DNA from: Monosiga brevicollis MX1 | Taxonomy: Eukaryota; Opisthokonta; Choanoflagellata; Craspedida; Salpingoecidae | Reading direction: 5' to 3' | Assembly: GCF_000002865.3 (NCBI RefSeq) | Contig: NW_001865048.1 | Location: 646,098-710,097, forward strand | Length of the DNA stretch: 64,000 nt | In this document: positions 35,559 to 46,915 of the stretch, in pieces | Numbering within the stretch: position 1 is the first letter of the stretch | Layout of the letters: each line of letters opens with the position of its first letter | Position numbers and translations under genes: made by a program | The notes under the pieces: generated by a model | What the model saw: the letters and a program-made list of their open reading frames with translations, nothing else | Databases searched by the model: none | Told to the model about the DNA's origin: nothing

Positions 35559-36301
35559 NNNNNNNNNNNNNNNNNNNNNNNNNNNNNNNNNNNNNNNNNN
35601 NNNNNNNNNNNNNNNNNNNNNNNATGTACCTTGGACTAAATGTAGAGAAAATCAATGTTAATGCTGTCAGGAGTTTGCTTTTGATCCAATTGTCAGATGA
35701 AATCTTGCTGGTGCTCGTTTTGATTTTTATGTTTTTTTTTTAAGGCGTGACGGGCTGGTGGTGACGGCGTTCCTCGATCGCCGTGCCTGTGCTGCGGTCC
35801 GTGGGCGAGTGAAAAGGGAAAGGGCGTGGCCGTGAGGGCGTGAGTGTGTCTGTATGAGCGTGTATGTGTGTGCGGGTGAGTGATTGATAAGAGGAGGTGG
35901 AGGGGAGGAGGAGGAGGAGGAGAGAGAGAGCGAGCGCGAGGAGCAGGGTGGAGCGACTCGGATTGAAAGCAGTGGCCTTTGGACTCAAGCATGTTGGAAG
36001 CAGTTTAAGGTGGGCGTATGGATCGGTTGTTTGCTTGCTTGTGCTATTTTACAGAGTCGTACCTCATCGCCATGACAGTGCCTCTGAAGGATCCTTCAAG
36101 TGGGACGTTGAGCAGAACAGTCCCGACCTGGGATGTGGGCTCGGCCCAGGCAGCAATCAAACTAGCGCCCAAGGCAGCGCGCACGTCCACCATGGCAGAG
36201 GCGGACGAGGACAGGCACGTCTCTGGCTTTCTCCTGCAAGCTCACTGCGCAATGACGCTTACGATGGACTTCCATGGCTCTCTATTCTTAGATCCGAGAC
36301 A
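35304..36301. other. divergent intergenic region with (TG)n and a sequence gap
   Basis: Divergent promoters of the CHCH-like gene (-) and the helical-repeat gene (+). Contains a TG run (35517-35558) that runs straight into 65 undetermined bases, then a (TG/CG)n-like stretch and a (GGA)n/(GA)n stretch at about 35893-35937. No coding exon seen. Confidence 0.7.
35559..35623. other. assembly gap (65 N)
   Basis: Run of N directly after a TG microsatellite, probably an unresolved repeat. Any reading frame spanning it is meaningless. Confidence 0.99.
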
Positions 36302-38561
36302 ATGGCTGACACTCTCACATCCACTAGCAAGTCATCATCAGCCCTGGCACGAGCACGTCGCCGAACCAAGGTGGATCCCTGTGGACCATCACCGGCTCAT
36401 GCTAGCGCATCATCCATCCATTGTAGTCACCGCACCACCCCTCGCTCATCCCATTTACCATTCGTGGGACCTATAAATGGGCAATTCCATAGTCCGTCTT
36501 GCCTCCGAAACCACAGAAAGCACCACCTCGACCACCAGCTTACCCATCACGGGTGCGCTTTGCAAATCAAAGCAAGCCTTCAGTTTCCCAATCCATGTCG
36601 GTTGTCGAACGGCAAGCACCACCTGCTCGCGTCACCTTTAGCCCTACTGGACCCAGTCACCAGGTGCGGCTGTGGGTATTTGGGCTCGCACGGTTTTGGT
36701 TGGCCAATGTAGCTGAGGCTCATTTTTTGTTCCTGGTCATGGCACTGGCGCTTCTGGCTAGCTGAAGCACCTCACCGCCTTTAGGCAGCGTGCTCACACC
36801 AATGTGAGTGCATGCCTGATGTTTCGCTCTCAACCGAGTCTTGACTCACAATGCAACTGCCCACCGTCGCCCAGGTCATTATCCGCCGTGGTCACGTTTT
36901 GGATGAAGAGGTCGAAACCTTTTCAGCATTAAATCTTGCCCAACAACTGCTGCTGTTGCGCGCCGTCAAGGTGCGCCGCTTCCGTCCAGTTCTCGTTGCC
37001 CCGCCCCTTTTCTTGACCGGGATGCGACAAGAATCGTGACTCACGCCGACCTCATGCATGGATCTGTTTCTGGACAACTGGTGGGTGCCTATTGACTGCT
37101 TTTCTCCCATCATATTTAGTCTCAGGCACTCAGTCAGGATGAAGCCGATACAGCAGCGCGCGAGCTCAATGCACTGGTGAAACAGCCTGACAACCCTGAG
37201 GCCCAAACCGCGCTCAACCAGCGTATGACCAATCTTGAACACTTGGTTAAAGCTGCCGAGGATGCCCCACCCTCTGCCCGATTGTCTGCCGGCGCCAAAC
37301 CGTAAGTTGACAGACTTAGTGTGGCTGCTTCGTTATCCACCCCGCCTTCTCTTTGGCCTCGCGCTCGCGTCTGTGAAATGTGCTGTGACCTTGCGGTGTC
37401 TGAGCCCAATCTCATCGGCCGCGTGATGGCTGCTCTCCCCGTGTCAGAGCTTCTGCAGCCGACGCTGATATCGATCAACTCGACAATGTTCAACGGCGAG
37501 CCGTTTTACAATCTGTGGCTTCGGGCGCTTTGCCAGCTGGGGAAGCTCTTGATCTGATGAAAGATTACTTAGACGTGGAGCTGAAGCGGACTGCCAAGTC
37601 GGCCTCCACCACCCCAACAACGTCACAAACATCCACGCCTCAACATCCTCCGCGAGCGCGATCTGCCTCTAGCAGTGGCAATGGTAGTCATGGTCGATCA
37701 TCGTTGTTTTCACGGCTTAAGCGAAAAACTGGGAGTACTTCAGACGTGCTCAGTCCTCCCATGGCCAAAAGTGCGACGATGCCCGACACGCAAAGTGCTG
37801 CTGCTGGATCCGGGGATCTGTACCGCCTTGCTGCAACGCTCGACAACCAGCAGCGTCTCGCCATCCTTTCTACGGTTGCAGCTGGTCACCTGACGGTCGA
37901 TGAAGCCCTACAACTGCTACACCAGTATGTGGATCCCGTGGAAGCAGTTGACATGGCAGATGAGCCCAACCAGGAGGGCGTGTTGGACGAGGTTGAGGAA
38001 GATGGTGAAGCCTCGGTGCTTGATAGTTCAGCGCCCTCTGACCACTACTCCTCATCTGATTCGGATGGGGATGGAGATGAGCCCGTAACCCCCGATCAGC
38101 TTGAGTATGTTCATGCTGCCTCGACGGCCGGGCAGACACGCACACCCGCACTGGTCGTCTCGACGCCCACGTCGCTCCGCGACCCGGTACTCCAGTTATT
38201 TGCGCCAGATGGTCATCAATTGCAGGACACTGTGAATGGGCCAAGGACGCCGCAGAGCTGGACACAGTTTGCGCCTACTTCCAGCGCCAGTGCCAGCGCT
38301 TCGCCGCGGCTTGCGCGACGCCAGCGCCAGCGCTCCAGCTCGTTCACGCTCTCGCCTCCACCTCAAACCCCCAATGTGCTCAACTCACGCAGTGTGGGCG
38401 CATCACCTGCATCCTCCCTCTCGAACCTGCGCAAGCTTCAAGAGGACATGGGGGCTAGCAATCCATTTTTGCAAGAGGTGATGCTCCGAGAGAGGGAGAT
38501 GGCTGCCGCTTCGCAGTTACCCTCAGCCACAAGCGACAAGACACCACCCAAAGCAGACTAA
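36302..38561 (+). CDS. protein with duplicated short helical 'SHOCT-like' repeat
   Basis: I do not recognise a named family. Exon 1 (36302-36370) begins MADTLTSTSKSSS, and exon 2 (36493-36663) joins in phase with a Pro-rich stretch (LPPKPQKAPPRPPAYPSRV). A middle exon near 36873-36969 gives a helical unit (QVIIRRGHVLDEEVETFSAL, then NLAQQLLLLRAV); its upstream junction is unresolved. The next exon is helical (ALSQDEADTAARELNALV). The long last exon, through 38561, contains two clear copies of one motif: DNVQRRAVLQSVASGALPAG with EALDLMKDYLD, and DNQQRLAILSTVAAGHLTVD with EALQLLHQYVD. These resemble the bacterial SHOCT-like 'IL..v..GkIt.eEA..LL' helical hairpin. The motif copies are separated by a Ser/Thr-rich linker and followed by a disordered acidic, Ser-rich tail. 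Cytosolic; no membrane segment. Confidence 0.62.
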
Positions 38562-38593
38562 AGGGAACGGGCCGTGTCTTCACGTCACACGGC

Positions 38594-41107
38594 TTAGCTA
38601 TGGTCCCGTTCATAGATGGTATCGGACTCAAAAAGATCCTCCTCATCGAGAATCGAATATTCATTGCTATATGTCATGACATCGTCCGTGAAACCACGCA
38701 CACGGCCGCCTGCAATCGCGCGACCTCGGCAACACTTGCAGAAAGCACAGCAATTGAGAATGCTGCTGGCCAGCAGCAGGAGCAAGGTAATGACAAAAAG
38801 AGCCACAAAGGCCATTTCACGCTTCTTGTCGATCCCGCTGTTCGTGGTGTCAGCCGTGGGTTCTGTCGTTCCCGGAGCCGGCGTAGTGCAGGTGACCTGT
38901 GTAAACCGGAACAAAGGCACGACGAGTGGCACTTTGGTAAGGTATCCGAGCTGGGGGTGGGTGCAAACTTGGGGGGGAAATACGCTACCCTCGCCCCACT
39001 GGACGCGGAACGTACAGGTGGTGTGAGGCACGCAGTGCCCGAGTAGCCGTCGGCACAAAAGCATACGCCGTCTTGACACGTGCCCCTCATTCCACAACCA
39101 CGGTCCTCATTGCAAGTGTGCAGTTGGCATTCAGCGCCGTTGTAGCCGGCGTCACAGCGACAAGTGCCTTCGTAACAAGTCCCATGGTCTCCACAGCCAC
39201 CACCGAGATTGCACAGCTTCGAGCGGCACGCGTCGCCGGTGTAGCCAACATCACAATGGCAAGCCCCGTTCCGACATACGCCATGGTTGCCACAGCCGGT
39301 TCCGTTGTTACACAGGGGTCGGTGGAGGCAGAGGATGGTGGTGACCTTGCGCTCACAGCTACAAACGGAAACGACAAGCACGTGTTTGAAACCTGCTTCG
39401 CAAGCCCGGACATAGGGGCGACGCGACGCCAAACCGGGGTGTCAACAGCCGGTCGGGCGTTTGCCACGTACGTCTGCTCGGAGCGGTCTGCACACATGCC
39501 ATAGCAGGTGCTGTCGGCGTTTGGAAAAGGGCAGTTGCAGGCCCCGCAACCATCCGTCGGGAAGCTCACCACCGAGTTGTTCACCACGCTGACAGAAGAG
39601 CCACCTGCACAGGGTCCCTCAAGCAACCGTGAGCCAGTCTGGTTTGCGGCAAGTTGCTTGCGTGTGATCAAACTGAGTGGCGGCCGGACTCACCACCATC
39701 CAGGTTGATGGCGTTGACGACACCTTGCTGCTTCAAATATTTTGCAAATTCATACAGGTTGATGCTATCAAAGTGATTGCAGCATGATCAGGGTAGACGC
39801 GCGCATAGAGGGCACGTCGGCATATGCAGGTGTAAATGCACGGGCCTACCCGTAGTGTCCAGATTGGCCGTTATGCTGGACAATGCGCACGGCACCATTT
39901 GAGTCGTGGGCGAGTGCCGTTCTGGCTGACTGCAGATTGGCAAACTCTTGCAAACTGCCCGATTCTTCAATATTGGAACATTCGTAAGCGATGGATTCAT
40001 TGACGTACACTTGGCCGTTTCGCACCAGCCAAATGGCCCCTATGTGTTTGTGAGCCCAAGTGTCGTGAGGGAAACAACAAGAGCCAATCATGCTGCTTTC
40101 GGATGCCTCATGGGCGAGCTTCTGGTGGCACGCACCGGTGATCAGAAATTGAAAGTCCTCTGCACGAGTTTCGTTGCCATCCAATTGAAAGTAGCCCACC
40201 TGCATGCAGCGGTCGATTGGTGAAGCAGGCAAACCCCTCGAGGAAGCTGTTTGTGATTTAGGGTTCGAAAACAAGGCCACGCTCACCTGAATGGTGTTGT
40301 CGTGGCGGACGCCAAACTGTACGTTGGTGTGGTTATCCGCTTGTACAAGTCGTCCATCGGACACAATGTCACCGTAGCAAGTGCCTACACCACAGAGACG
40401 CAGCCACGAGTCCCAAGTCATTGCGGGACAAGGAGTGGTACGTTGCAGTTGCACTGTGAGTGTGCGGTAGGCTTTTCTCACCGTCATGTGTGTTGAAGAA
40501 GCCAGCGTTGGTGGCGTAGATGCAGTCATGGCGGGCCGCCGTCTCTGACACGATGGTTCTGAAGATTGGGACAGCGACGACCGGAGCACATGCCGAGCCC
40601 GTATAAGAGACTGTGCACCGCAAACCAAGCTCAAGCAGGCTGCAGGCACCAGTCCAGCACGTACCGGTGGTCGCCGTCTCCGCAGCCACCGGGCGCTCCA
40701 GGCTCGTACACGGATAGGGTGCGCCTTGGGTCCAGAGCGCTGGCCGCATGAACGTAAGGGGCAAAGGTCTGTACATGCACGAGGTTGTAGTCCTCAACGC
40801 CATCATATATTGCGGCTTGAATCGGGGTCACTTCAAACGACCAATTAATCCAGGGAGAGCGACAGGTCTTGCCGTCGCGCGGGACCCGGCTGCCTACTGT
40901 CGACTGTCCGCATGCGCCGCGAGATGAGACCGGTGCTGGACCAAGAATGATGAGAGCTTCGGACATGCACCTTACCAGATCAGGCTGACCGCTGCCCAAA
41001 CCAGGGTGCGCATACGGGCACAGGAGATCCATTTCTTGCGCCTGCCCTGCCAGCGGCATCAAGGCGGCCAGCGCCAGCACGATAATACCGAGTGCCCACA
41101 GCCTCAT
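38594..41107 (-). CDS. NAGPA: N-acetylglucosamine-1-phosphodiester alpha-N-acetylglucosaminidase (uncovering enzyme)
   Basis: Golgi membrane enzyme that removes the covering GlcNAc from GlcNAc-1-phospho-mannose on lysosomal hydrolases, exposing mannose 6-phosphate. The start ATG 41107 gives a signal peptide (MRLWALGIIVLALAALMPL); an in-frame ATG at 41140 is an alternative. Catalytic-domain blocks follow: YEPGAPGGC, ATNAGFFNTHDG, YGDIVSDGRLVQADN, VQFGVRHDNTIQ, WLVRNGQVYVNESIAYECSN, SARTALAHDSNGAV and INLYEFAKYLKQQGVVNAIN before LDGG. These line up closely with human NAGPA as I recall it. At least three EGF-like modules follow (GCGNHGVCRNGACHCDVGYT and GCGDHGTCYEGTCRCDAGYN are two). Then come a transmembrane helix (MAFVALFVITLLLLLASSI), a Cys-rich juxtamembrane turn and a cytoplasmic tail with YSIL and EEDLF, candidate YxxPhi/acidic sorting signals. 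Human NAGPA also uses a Tyr-based tail signal. Confidence 0.95.
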
Positions 41108-41681
41108 GGTGGTGAAGCGTCGGCGCGCACGCCCATGCACCGTGCTTCAGCAGCCTCGTCACCACCCACATGCACCAAGCACACGCATAAGGCAGCCAAT
41201 CTTGGACCAATCTTCAGCCTCCAATCAGGAAACGCGCCTCGTTTCGCAGTACTATCGCTGCTCCACCGCTGCCCGGCCCCGCGTCACGCCGCGGAACACT
41301 CACGCACACACATGTACTGCTCTTGAGACGACCGTGCCAGAGTGGAAAAAGTATTTTACTTGAGCGATAGGTGTTTGACAATGCAGAGGTATATTTATGT
41401 TACTTCTTGCCGCCAAAATTTGAAATTGTCATTATCGTCCGGTTTTTCCTTTTTTTTTCTTTTTTTTTTTGGGTCTTTGAGTCAATCGCATTTTCGCCGC
41501 TTGACACCGAGCAAATCGCGTTGACCGTGTCATCTTCCTTGCCCGCCTGGACGTGTTTGGCTGTCTGAGAGGGCGGCGGGCTCGTTGATCGTGCCTTGGT
41601 GTTGATGTTGCTTATATTTTTTGCAACGGCTCGAGTTTGATCGCAAACGCCAGTCGTGCCTTTCTGTTCACAACCGCCAAC
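41108..41681. other. divergent NAGPA/KNL1 intergenic region
   Basis: About 574 bases between divergent start codons, so both promoters lie here. Poly-T tracts at 41448-41470. I see no exon or named promoter element. Confidence 0.55.
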
Positions 41682-44600
41682 ATGGAGCCCCTGCGAGTTT
41701 TGATGGACACGGACAATCTGGCACTTGGCAGGTGAGACAGTGTGAACTCGTTCGCATCTTCGCGCAGCGAATTAGCGAAACAACACCTAGATTGGTTTTG
41801 AGATGTGCCTCATCATATCCTCCCAGGTCATTCGAAACGCCCTCACCCCTCTTGATTTTCCTTGTGCCACAGAGATTCGGGCATCAAGGATCGTCAGAAT
41901 GCGGTGAGTCACCCGACCCTGTTCATCCCAGGCTCTGAATCTATGATTTTTCTTTTGGCGCTTGGCAACGAATCTCTTTTTTCTTGCTACAGCGAATCTG
42001 CTTTGCAAAGGCCGCTCGGATGTATTCTGACCGGTCCATGTTGACTTGCAGGCCTTAAAGGAAAGCGTCAAGTCACCTGGCCGAAGCCGAGGCTTGAGTC
42101 TGCTGGACTCCAACAGTCACACTCCTGCTGATCAGAAGAAAAAGTATGCATTGGCGCTTCCCATCCAAGGATTGACCAAGTATCTGCCCGCAGCCTCGAT
42201 GCCACATGTCTCACTTTGACTAATTTCTTTCCTTGGCATTATCCAATCAGGAGCAAGAGTCGCCGCAAGTCTGTCGGGCGCCGCGTTTCGTTTGCCCCAA
42301 CTGAACAGCTCAACTCAGTCAAGTATGTTGGCACGTTTGGGGCCGCAGGCTATTCAAGCCCAAAGCAAGCAATGCGAGCCGTCACTGTTCACCCTTTTGC
42401 TTGATTTGCCTTCGCAAACGACTGACAATGTACTTGGCTGTGCGATGGCCCAGGGAATATGTGGCTGATGCCAGTGAATGGAGTCTGCCGGCCAGCCATG
42501 GGGCTGATGGTGCGGATGATGCGTCAAGCAGTGGCTCTTTTGGCTCAAACAAGCTTTCCATCAAATCAGCGCTCAACAGCAACTCGGCTGGATTTGGAAG
42601 CACTGCAACCCGCGGAGCCATGAGCATGACGAGCAGCTTCTCTGCGGCCCGAGATGCGTGGAAGCCCATGTCCTTGCAGGCATCCATGAATGAGCCTTCC
42701 ATGGGCACCGTGCTGGACTTTGCCATGCCTGCTTCAGCGGCACAGATGCCTTCAATGGGTAAGAACAAACACCGCGCTCATCCCCTCCCTCTACACGTGC
42801 GAGTCGAGGATCCTGCAACTCATGCCGCATCGTTCTGGTCACGGACATCTCGCTCTTGTAGCTGCTGCCTTTCCGTCTATGCTACAGGATGAAGACCAGG
42901 TCGAGCCCACAATGCCTTCTGCTGAAGGCAACGAGGATCTTCCCATGCCTCGCGCCAATGCCGGCGGCAAGCGCAAGTCTTTGGCGTTCAACGAGGACAT
43001 GGACTTGACGGAAAACTTGGCCGCGCTGCGTGGTCAGCTGCCGCCCCAGCCTACGGCCAACATGGATGAAGAAGCTGATGCCGAGCTGCCCCCACCTGCT
43101 GCGTGCACCATGGCTCAACCTTCTGTGGATCGCCGGCAACAGCGCAAATCTTTGGCCTTTGACACGGAGATGGACATGACCGAGAACATCAGTCATTGGC
43201 TACCCACCTCGACCACGGGGCATGAAGCATCTACCGATCAAAGCAGCATGGACTGCACACTCCCAGCCCCGCGAGCCGAAGCCATGGATATGTCACGTGG
43301 CCAAGCGGAGTTTATGCACTCTGTTGATGCACCCGCCGATGACGTTGGTCTTCCCGGTCCTGCTAACTTTCAAAGTAAGCGCGAGGCACGCAAGTCCATG
43401 GCCTGTGAGGACATGATGGACGAGACTGAAAATCTCTCTCAGTACAAGATGGCTCCTGCTACTGAGCCAGCGCCCACTGCCACCTTTCAGGCCAAGCGTG
43501 AGGCACGTAAATCGATGGCCTGCGAGGACATGATGGATGAGACTGAAAATCTCTCCCAGTACAAGATGGCTCCTGCTGCCGAGCCAGACCCGCCCACTGC
43601 CAGCTTTCAATCTAAGCGTGAGGCACGCAAATCGATGGCCTGCGAGGACATGATGGATGAGACCGAGAATCTTTCCCAGTACAAGATGGCTCCTGCTGCC
43701 GAGCCAGCACCCGCCGCGGACCCCGCCAGCTTTCAGGCCAAGCGTGAGGCACGCAAATCGATGGCCTGCGAGGACATGATGGATGAGACCGAGAATCTTT
43801 CCCAGTACAAGATGGCTCCTGCTGCCGAATCAGAAACCACTGCGGATCCCATTACCTTTCAAGCCAAGCGCGAGGCCCGTAAATCCATGGCCTGTGAGGA
43901 CATGATGGACGAGACCGAGAATCTCGACAGCTTGCAACGCTCGCCACCTCTTGCCGCCAGCCCGGCTGCACGCTCTTCTGAAGAGGGCGCCAACGAGGCC
44001 GACACAGGCAACGATCAAGTGGCACTGGAGCAGAACCAACATGAGTCAGTGCTGGTGTCCGTGCCCGGGTCTCACAGCAAGACCGCACGCAGCAATGGTC
44101 GCAAGTCAATGGCCTGCTTTGATGACATGGATGTTACAGTTGAAATGAGCCGAATCGAAGGACCTTCAGCTCCAGAGGAAGCGGAAATTTCTTCCGTACC
44201 CGAAGCCAAGCGGGCCAAGGTAGACAACACTAACGACGCGAGCCTAGAGATGGACGAGTATGGAGCAACTTTGCTGCGCGCACCGACTTTTGGGGCTTCT
44301 TTCGCGCCTTCCACGTCTGACCAGCTCGAGCCCAATGCGCTGAATACAACCCAGAGTCTGGACCAAAGCACGGCTGATGCACGCGATAGCACCTTTGAAG
44401 TGAACGACCCGGAGACACCGATCGATGACAATTTGGACCAAACCTTTGATCTGGTTGCTCCGACTGCCACCACCGCTGCCACCACCCCAGCAGTGGCACG
44501 AACGCAAGCGGGTGGTCTGCTGAGCCTCAATGACAGCGAGGACTACTCTGTGGATGAATCAGTAGGCCTGTCCTCCGAGTCATTCGTCATTGAGTCTGCA

Positions 44601-46915
44601 CCAAGCGAGGCTGCAGCAGATACACACGCTGAGACGTTGTGTGCGCCAAGCACGACTAGCCTAGAGACCATGGATATTGACGTGGCCGGCCAAGAGTCCG
44701 AAAAGATGCTTGAGGTTGATGCCGAGCACAACGTCACGCTACACAACGAAGCTGGCGAAGAACAAACTGAGGTCCCTGCCGAAGACATTGCCGAGCCAGA
44801 AAATACTCACGGCCTCAGTGACGACACTCCGGATTTGTCGGAGGAGGCTGCCGAAGATGCTGATAGCAGCGCCTTGCTCCGTCAGGAAATCAAGGATATG
44901 GCTGACTCTAACATGCGTCGAATCAACGAGGCATGCAAAGACAGCATGCCGACGCTCGAGGGCGACGCCCTGGCGAGCAACGCTCTAACTGACGAGCAGG
45001 CCAGCCTAGTGCGCGAGTGTGGTGAAATCTTTACCAGCTTCATGCAGAAACTGGAGGTGAGAGGACGCATTTTCGTTTTTGCCTTGTTGTTTCTACTCTT
45101 TTGCAGTTGTGTTTTTCCCCGCAGAGGATGCAACAAACTTGCCCTTGCTTGCTCCGTCCATCGACTCACGCCACGTTTGTGCTGGACCGTGGTGTACGCC
45201 GCTGCATGCTACCGTGCTAGGTGCGCTTTGCCGGCCGTATTTCATCGACGCGCCGCTTGACGCAAGCGGCTCCAGCAGCATCTTATGAGCGCAACCCCAC
45301 CGCAATCGCACGTTTGATTCACGATACAGCCGTTGAGTTGGGCTGCTACAACTGGGCCGTGGATTATCTGCAGACAACGACCGACGGCATCGAACGGGCA
45401 CTGCCAGCGGAAATGGCGCGCATCATTACCTCGGCCCAAGCCAAGCTCTTTGACACTGTGGATGCGTTGGAGGGTGCAGAGCTGGAGCGTTATCAGGCCC
45501 GTGCCCTGAAGCTCAAGACAGCTAGTCATGCCACGGCCAAGCATAGTTGGTTGGTATGGCGCCAAAAGTTTGAGACTCGCATCAGTCAAGGACTACAGGA
45601 TGAGGTGCGCGAGCTTGAGCAGAACGCCACAAGTGTTGACGCGCGCTTGCAGGAATTGCGGGAGTTGCGTGACACCCTCGCAGCACGCCGCGGCGAGTTG
45701 ACGAGGGGGCGCAGCTCGCTGCAAACGGCCTTGCGAACCCCCGAGCAAATTGCTGCCATGCAGGATCAAGCCGAGCGCGTTGCCTCGTTGCGCGCGCGAC
45801 TGTCACAGTTGCGCGAACAGGTAGCTACGCGCCGGGCGGCCCTGGCAGAGCAGGAGGAGAAGGTGGCACAGCTGGATGAAGACGTGCAAGCCAAATCAGC
45901 AGAGGCTGCCGCGCAGCGCGCTCGACTCGAGTCCTTGTGCAAGGAAGGTTCTGCGGAAGAGCTCGCACGCGTGGAGGGTCTGCGTTCGCAGCTTGAAACC
46001 ATGAGCGGATGGGCCATTGTGGAGCTGTCGGAGGAGCACCGCTTGGAGGTGCTCCACACCACCTCGGGAACGCGCATGACAGTGCAGTTGCAGGCGGGCA
46101 CGGAGTCTGATCGCCTTGTAGTGGCCAGCGTCAAGCTGACGCCTGCGGTACGTGTGTCGGGTAGTTTGTATGGTTGCATCCCTATTTCTGGCCACTCGCC
46201 TAAAATGCGGGCGTCTCACCAGTCGGCTCGAGGGTTGATGGAAAGTGTGGCCATGTCTCTGCTCACTGGGTCGCGCACGCGCGCGCGCTTGTGTGTGTGT
46301 GATGGTTGACGTCTGAAATGCAGAACGCCTTTTGGGCTGGTCTGCTGTCCAGTGCCAACGTGGCGACAGTGCATGGACGGGCCTGTGCTGCGGCCCTAGT
46401 GCACGTGGCTGCCATCCTCGACTCGCTGCTGCTTCTGCAAGACGACTTGAGTGTGATCACAAGTCTCGGTCAAGCCCGACTGACCACACAGGGCTCCCTC
46501 ATCAGTGTGACCTTCTCGCTGGCCAGGTGTGTTTGCAAGTCTACAAACCGTGGTTGACGTACTTGAGCATGATAACTTGCTGGTGGCCCACACCTCCCCT
46601 CACGTTTCGTTTTGAAATCTGTATGAACATACCTGTAGCCATGCGCTGCAGGCGCGAGGTGAGGCCACGGCGAGTGTGGACATTGCCAATCAATTCGCAT
46701 CGGCCGTGCACGTCAAGGTACGTCTTACCTGAGCTACTCTCGTGGACAGGTTGAGCATGAAATTGCCACCTGACCAATCTGATTTGCATCCGCAGCTGTT
46801 TGATGGGTCCGCTGAGCTGGCTGCCGAGCTGCAAGGCAAGCTTGAGGCGATGCCATTTGCTAGTGGCTACTTTTTGCAGATTCGTGACACTTTGCGAGCG
46901 GGTGGTATGCTCTAA
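41682..46915 (+). CDS. KNL1: kinetochore scaffold KNL1/Spc105 with MELT array
   Basis: Outer-kinetochore scaffold of the KMN network that recruits PP1 and, when phosphorylated by Mps1, the Bub3-Bub1/BubR1 checkpoint. Start ATG 41682 (MEPLRVLMDTDNLALGR). The fourth exon carries GRRVSFAPTE; RVSF at residues 70-73 is the PP1-docking motif at KNL1's usual N-terminal place. The acceptor at 42860 restores the frame into the large exon. That exon (to about 45056) holds eight modules of the form RKS(L/M)A..MDxTEN, with MDLT, MDMT, five MDET and a final MDVT, at about 42975, 43145, 43391, 43509, 43629, 43754, 43880 and 44101. Long acidic linkers follow. C-terminal exons encode helix and coiled coil (NWAVDYLQTTTDG, LQDEVRELEQNATSVDARL, ALAEQEEKVAQLDEDVQAK) as in the Spc7 region, then an RWD-like end (LEVLHTTSGTRMTVQL, FASGYFLQIRDTLRAGGML). 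Orthology is inferred from this architecture. Confidence 0.88.
43375..43935 (+). repeat. five tandem ~120-bp MELT-module repeats within KNL1
   Basis: Five in-frame copies of a roughly 40-residue unit, AKREARKSMACEDMMDETEN followed by LSQYKMAPAAE with a short variable linker. Period is about 118-126 bases. Copies differ at only a few third positions and in the linker, indicating recent amplification or homogenisation. Confidence 0.93.

Noticed and set aside
34854-35743. Open frames crossing the N run
   Set aside because: They translate a TG repeat and undetermined bases; the real gene here is the small minus-strand CHCH-like protein ending at 34738.
38600-39504. Plus-strand frames opposite the NAGPA EGF exons
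   Set aside because: Antisense shadows of a gene with convincing motifs on the minus strand.
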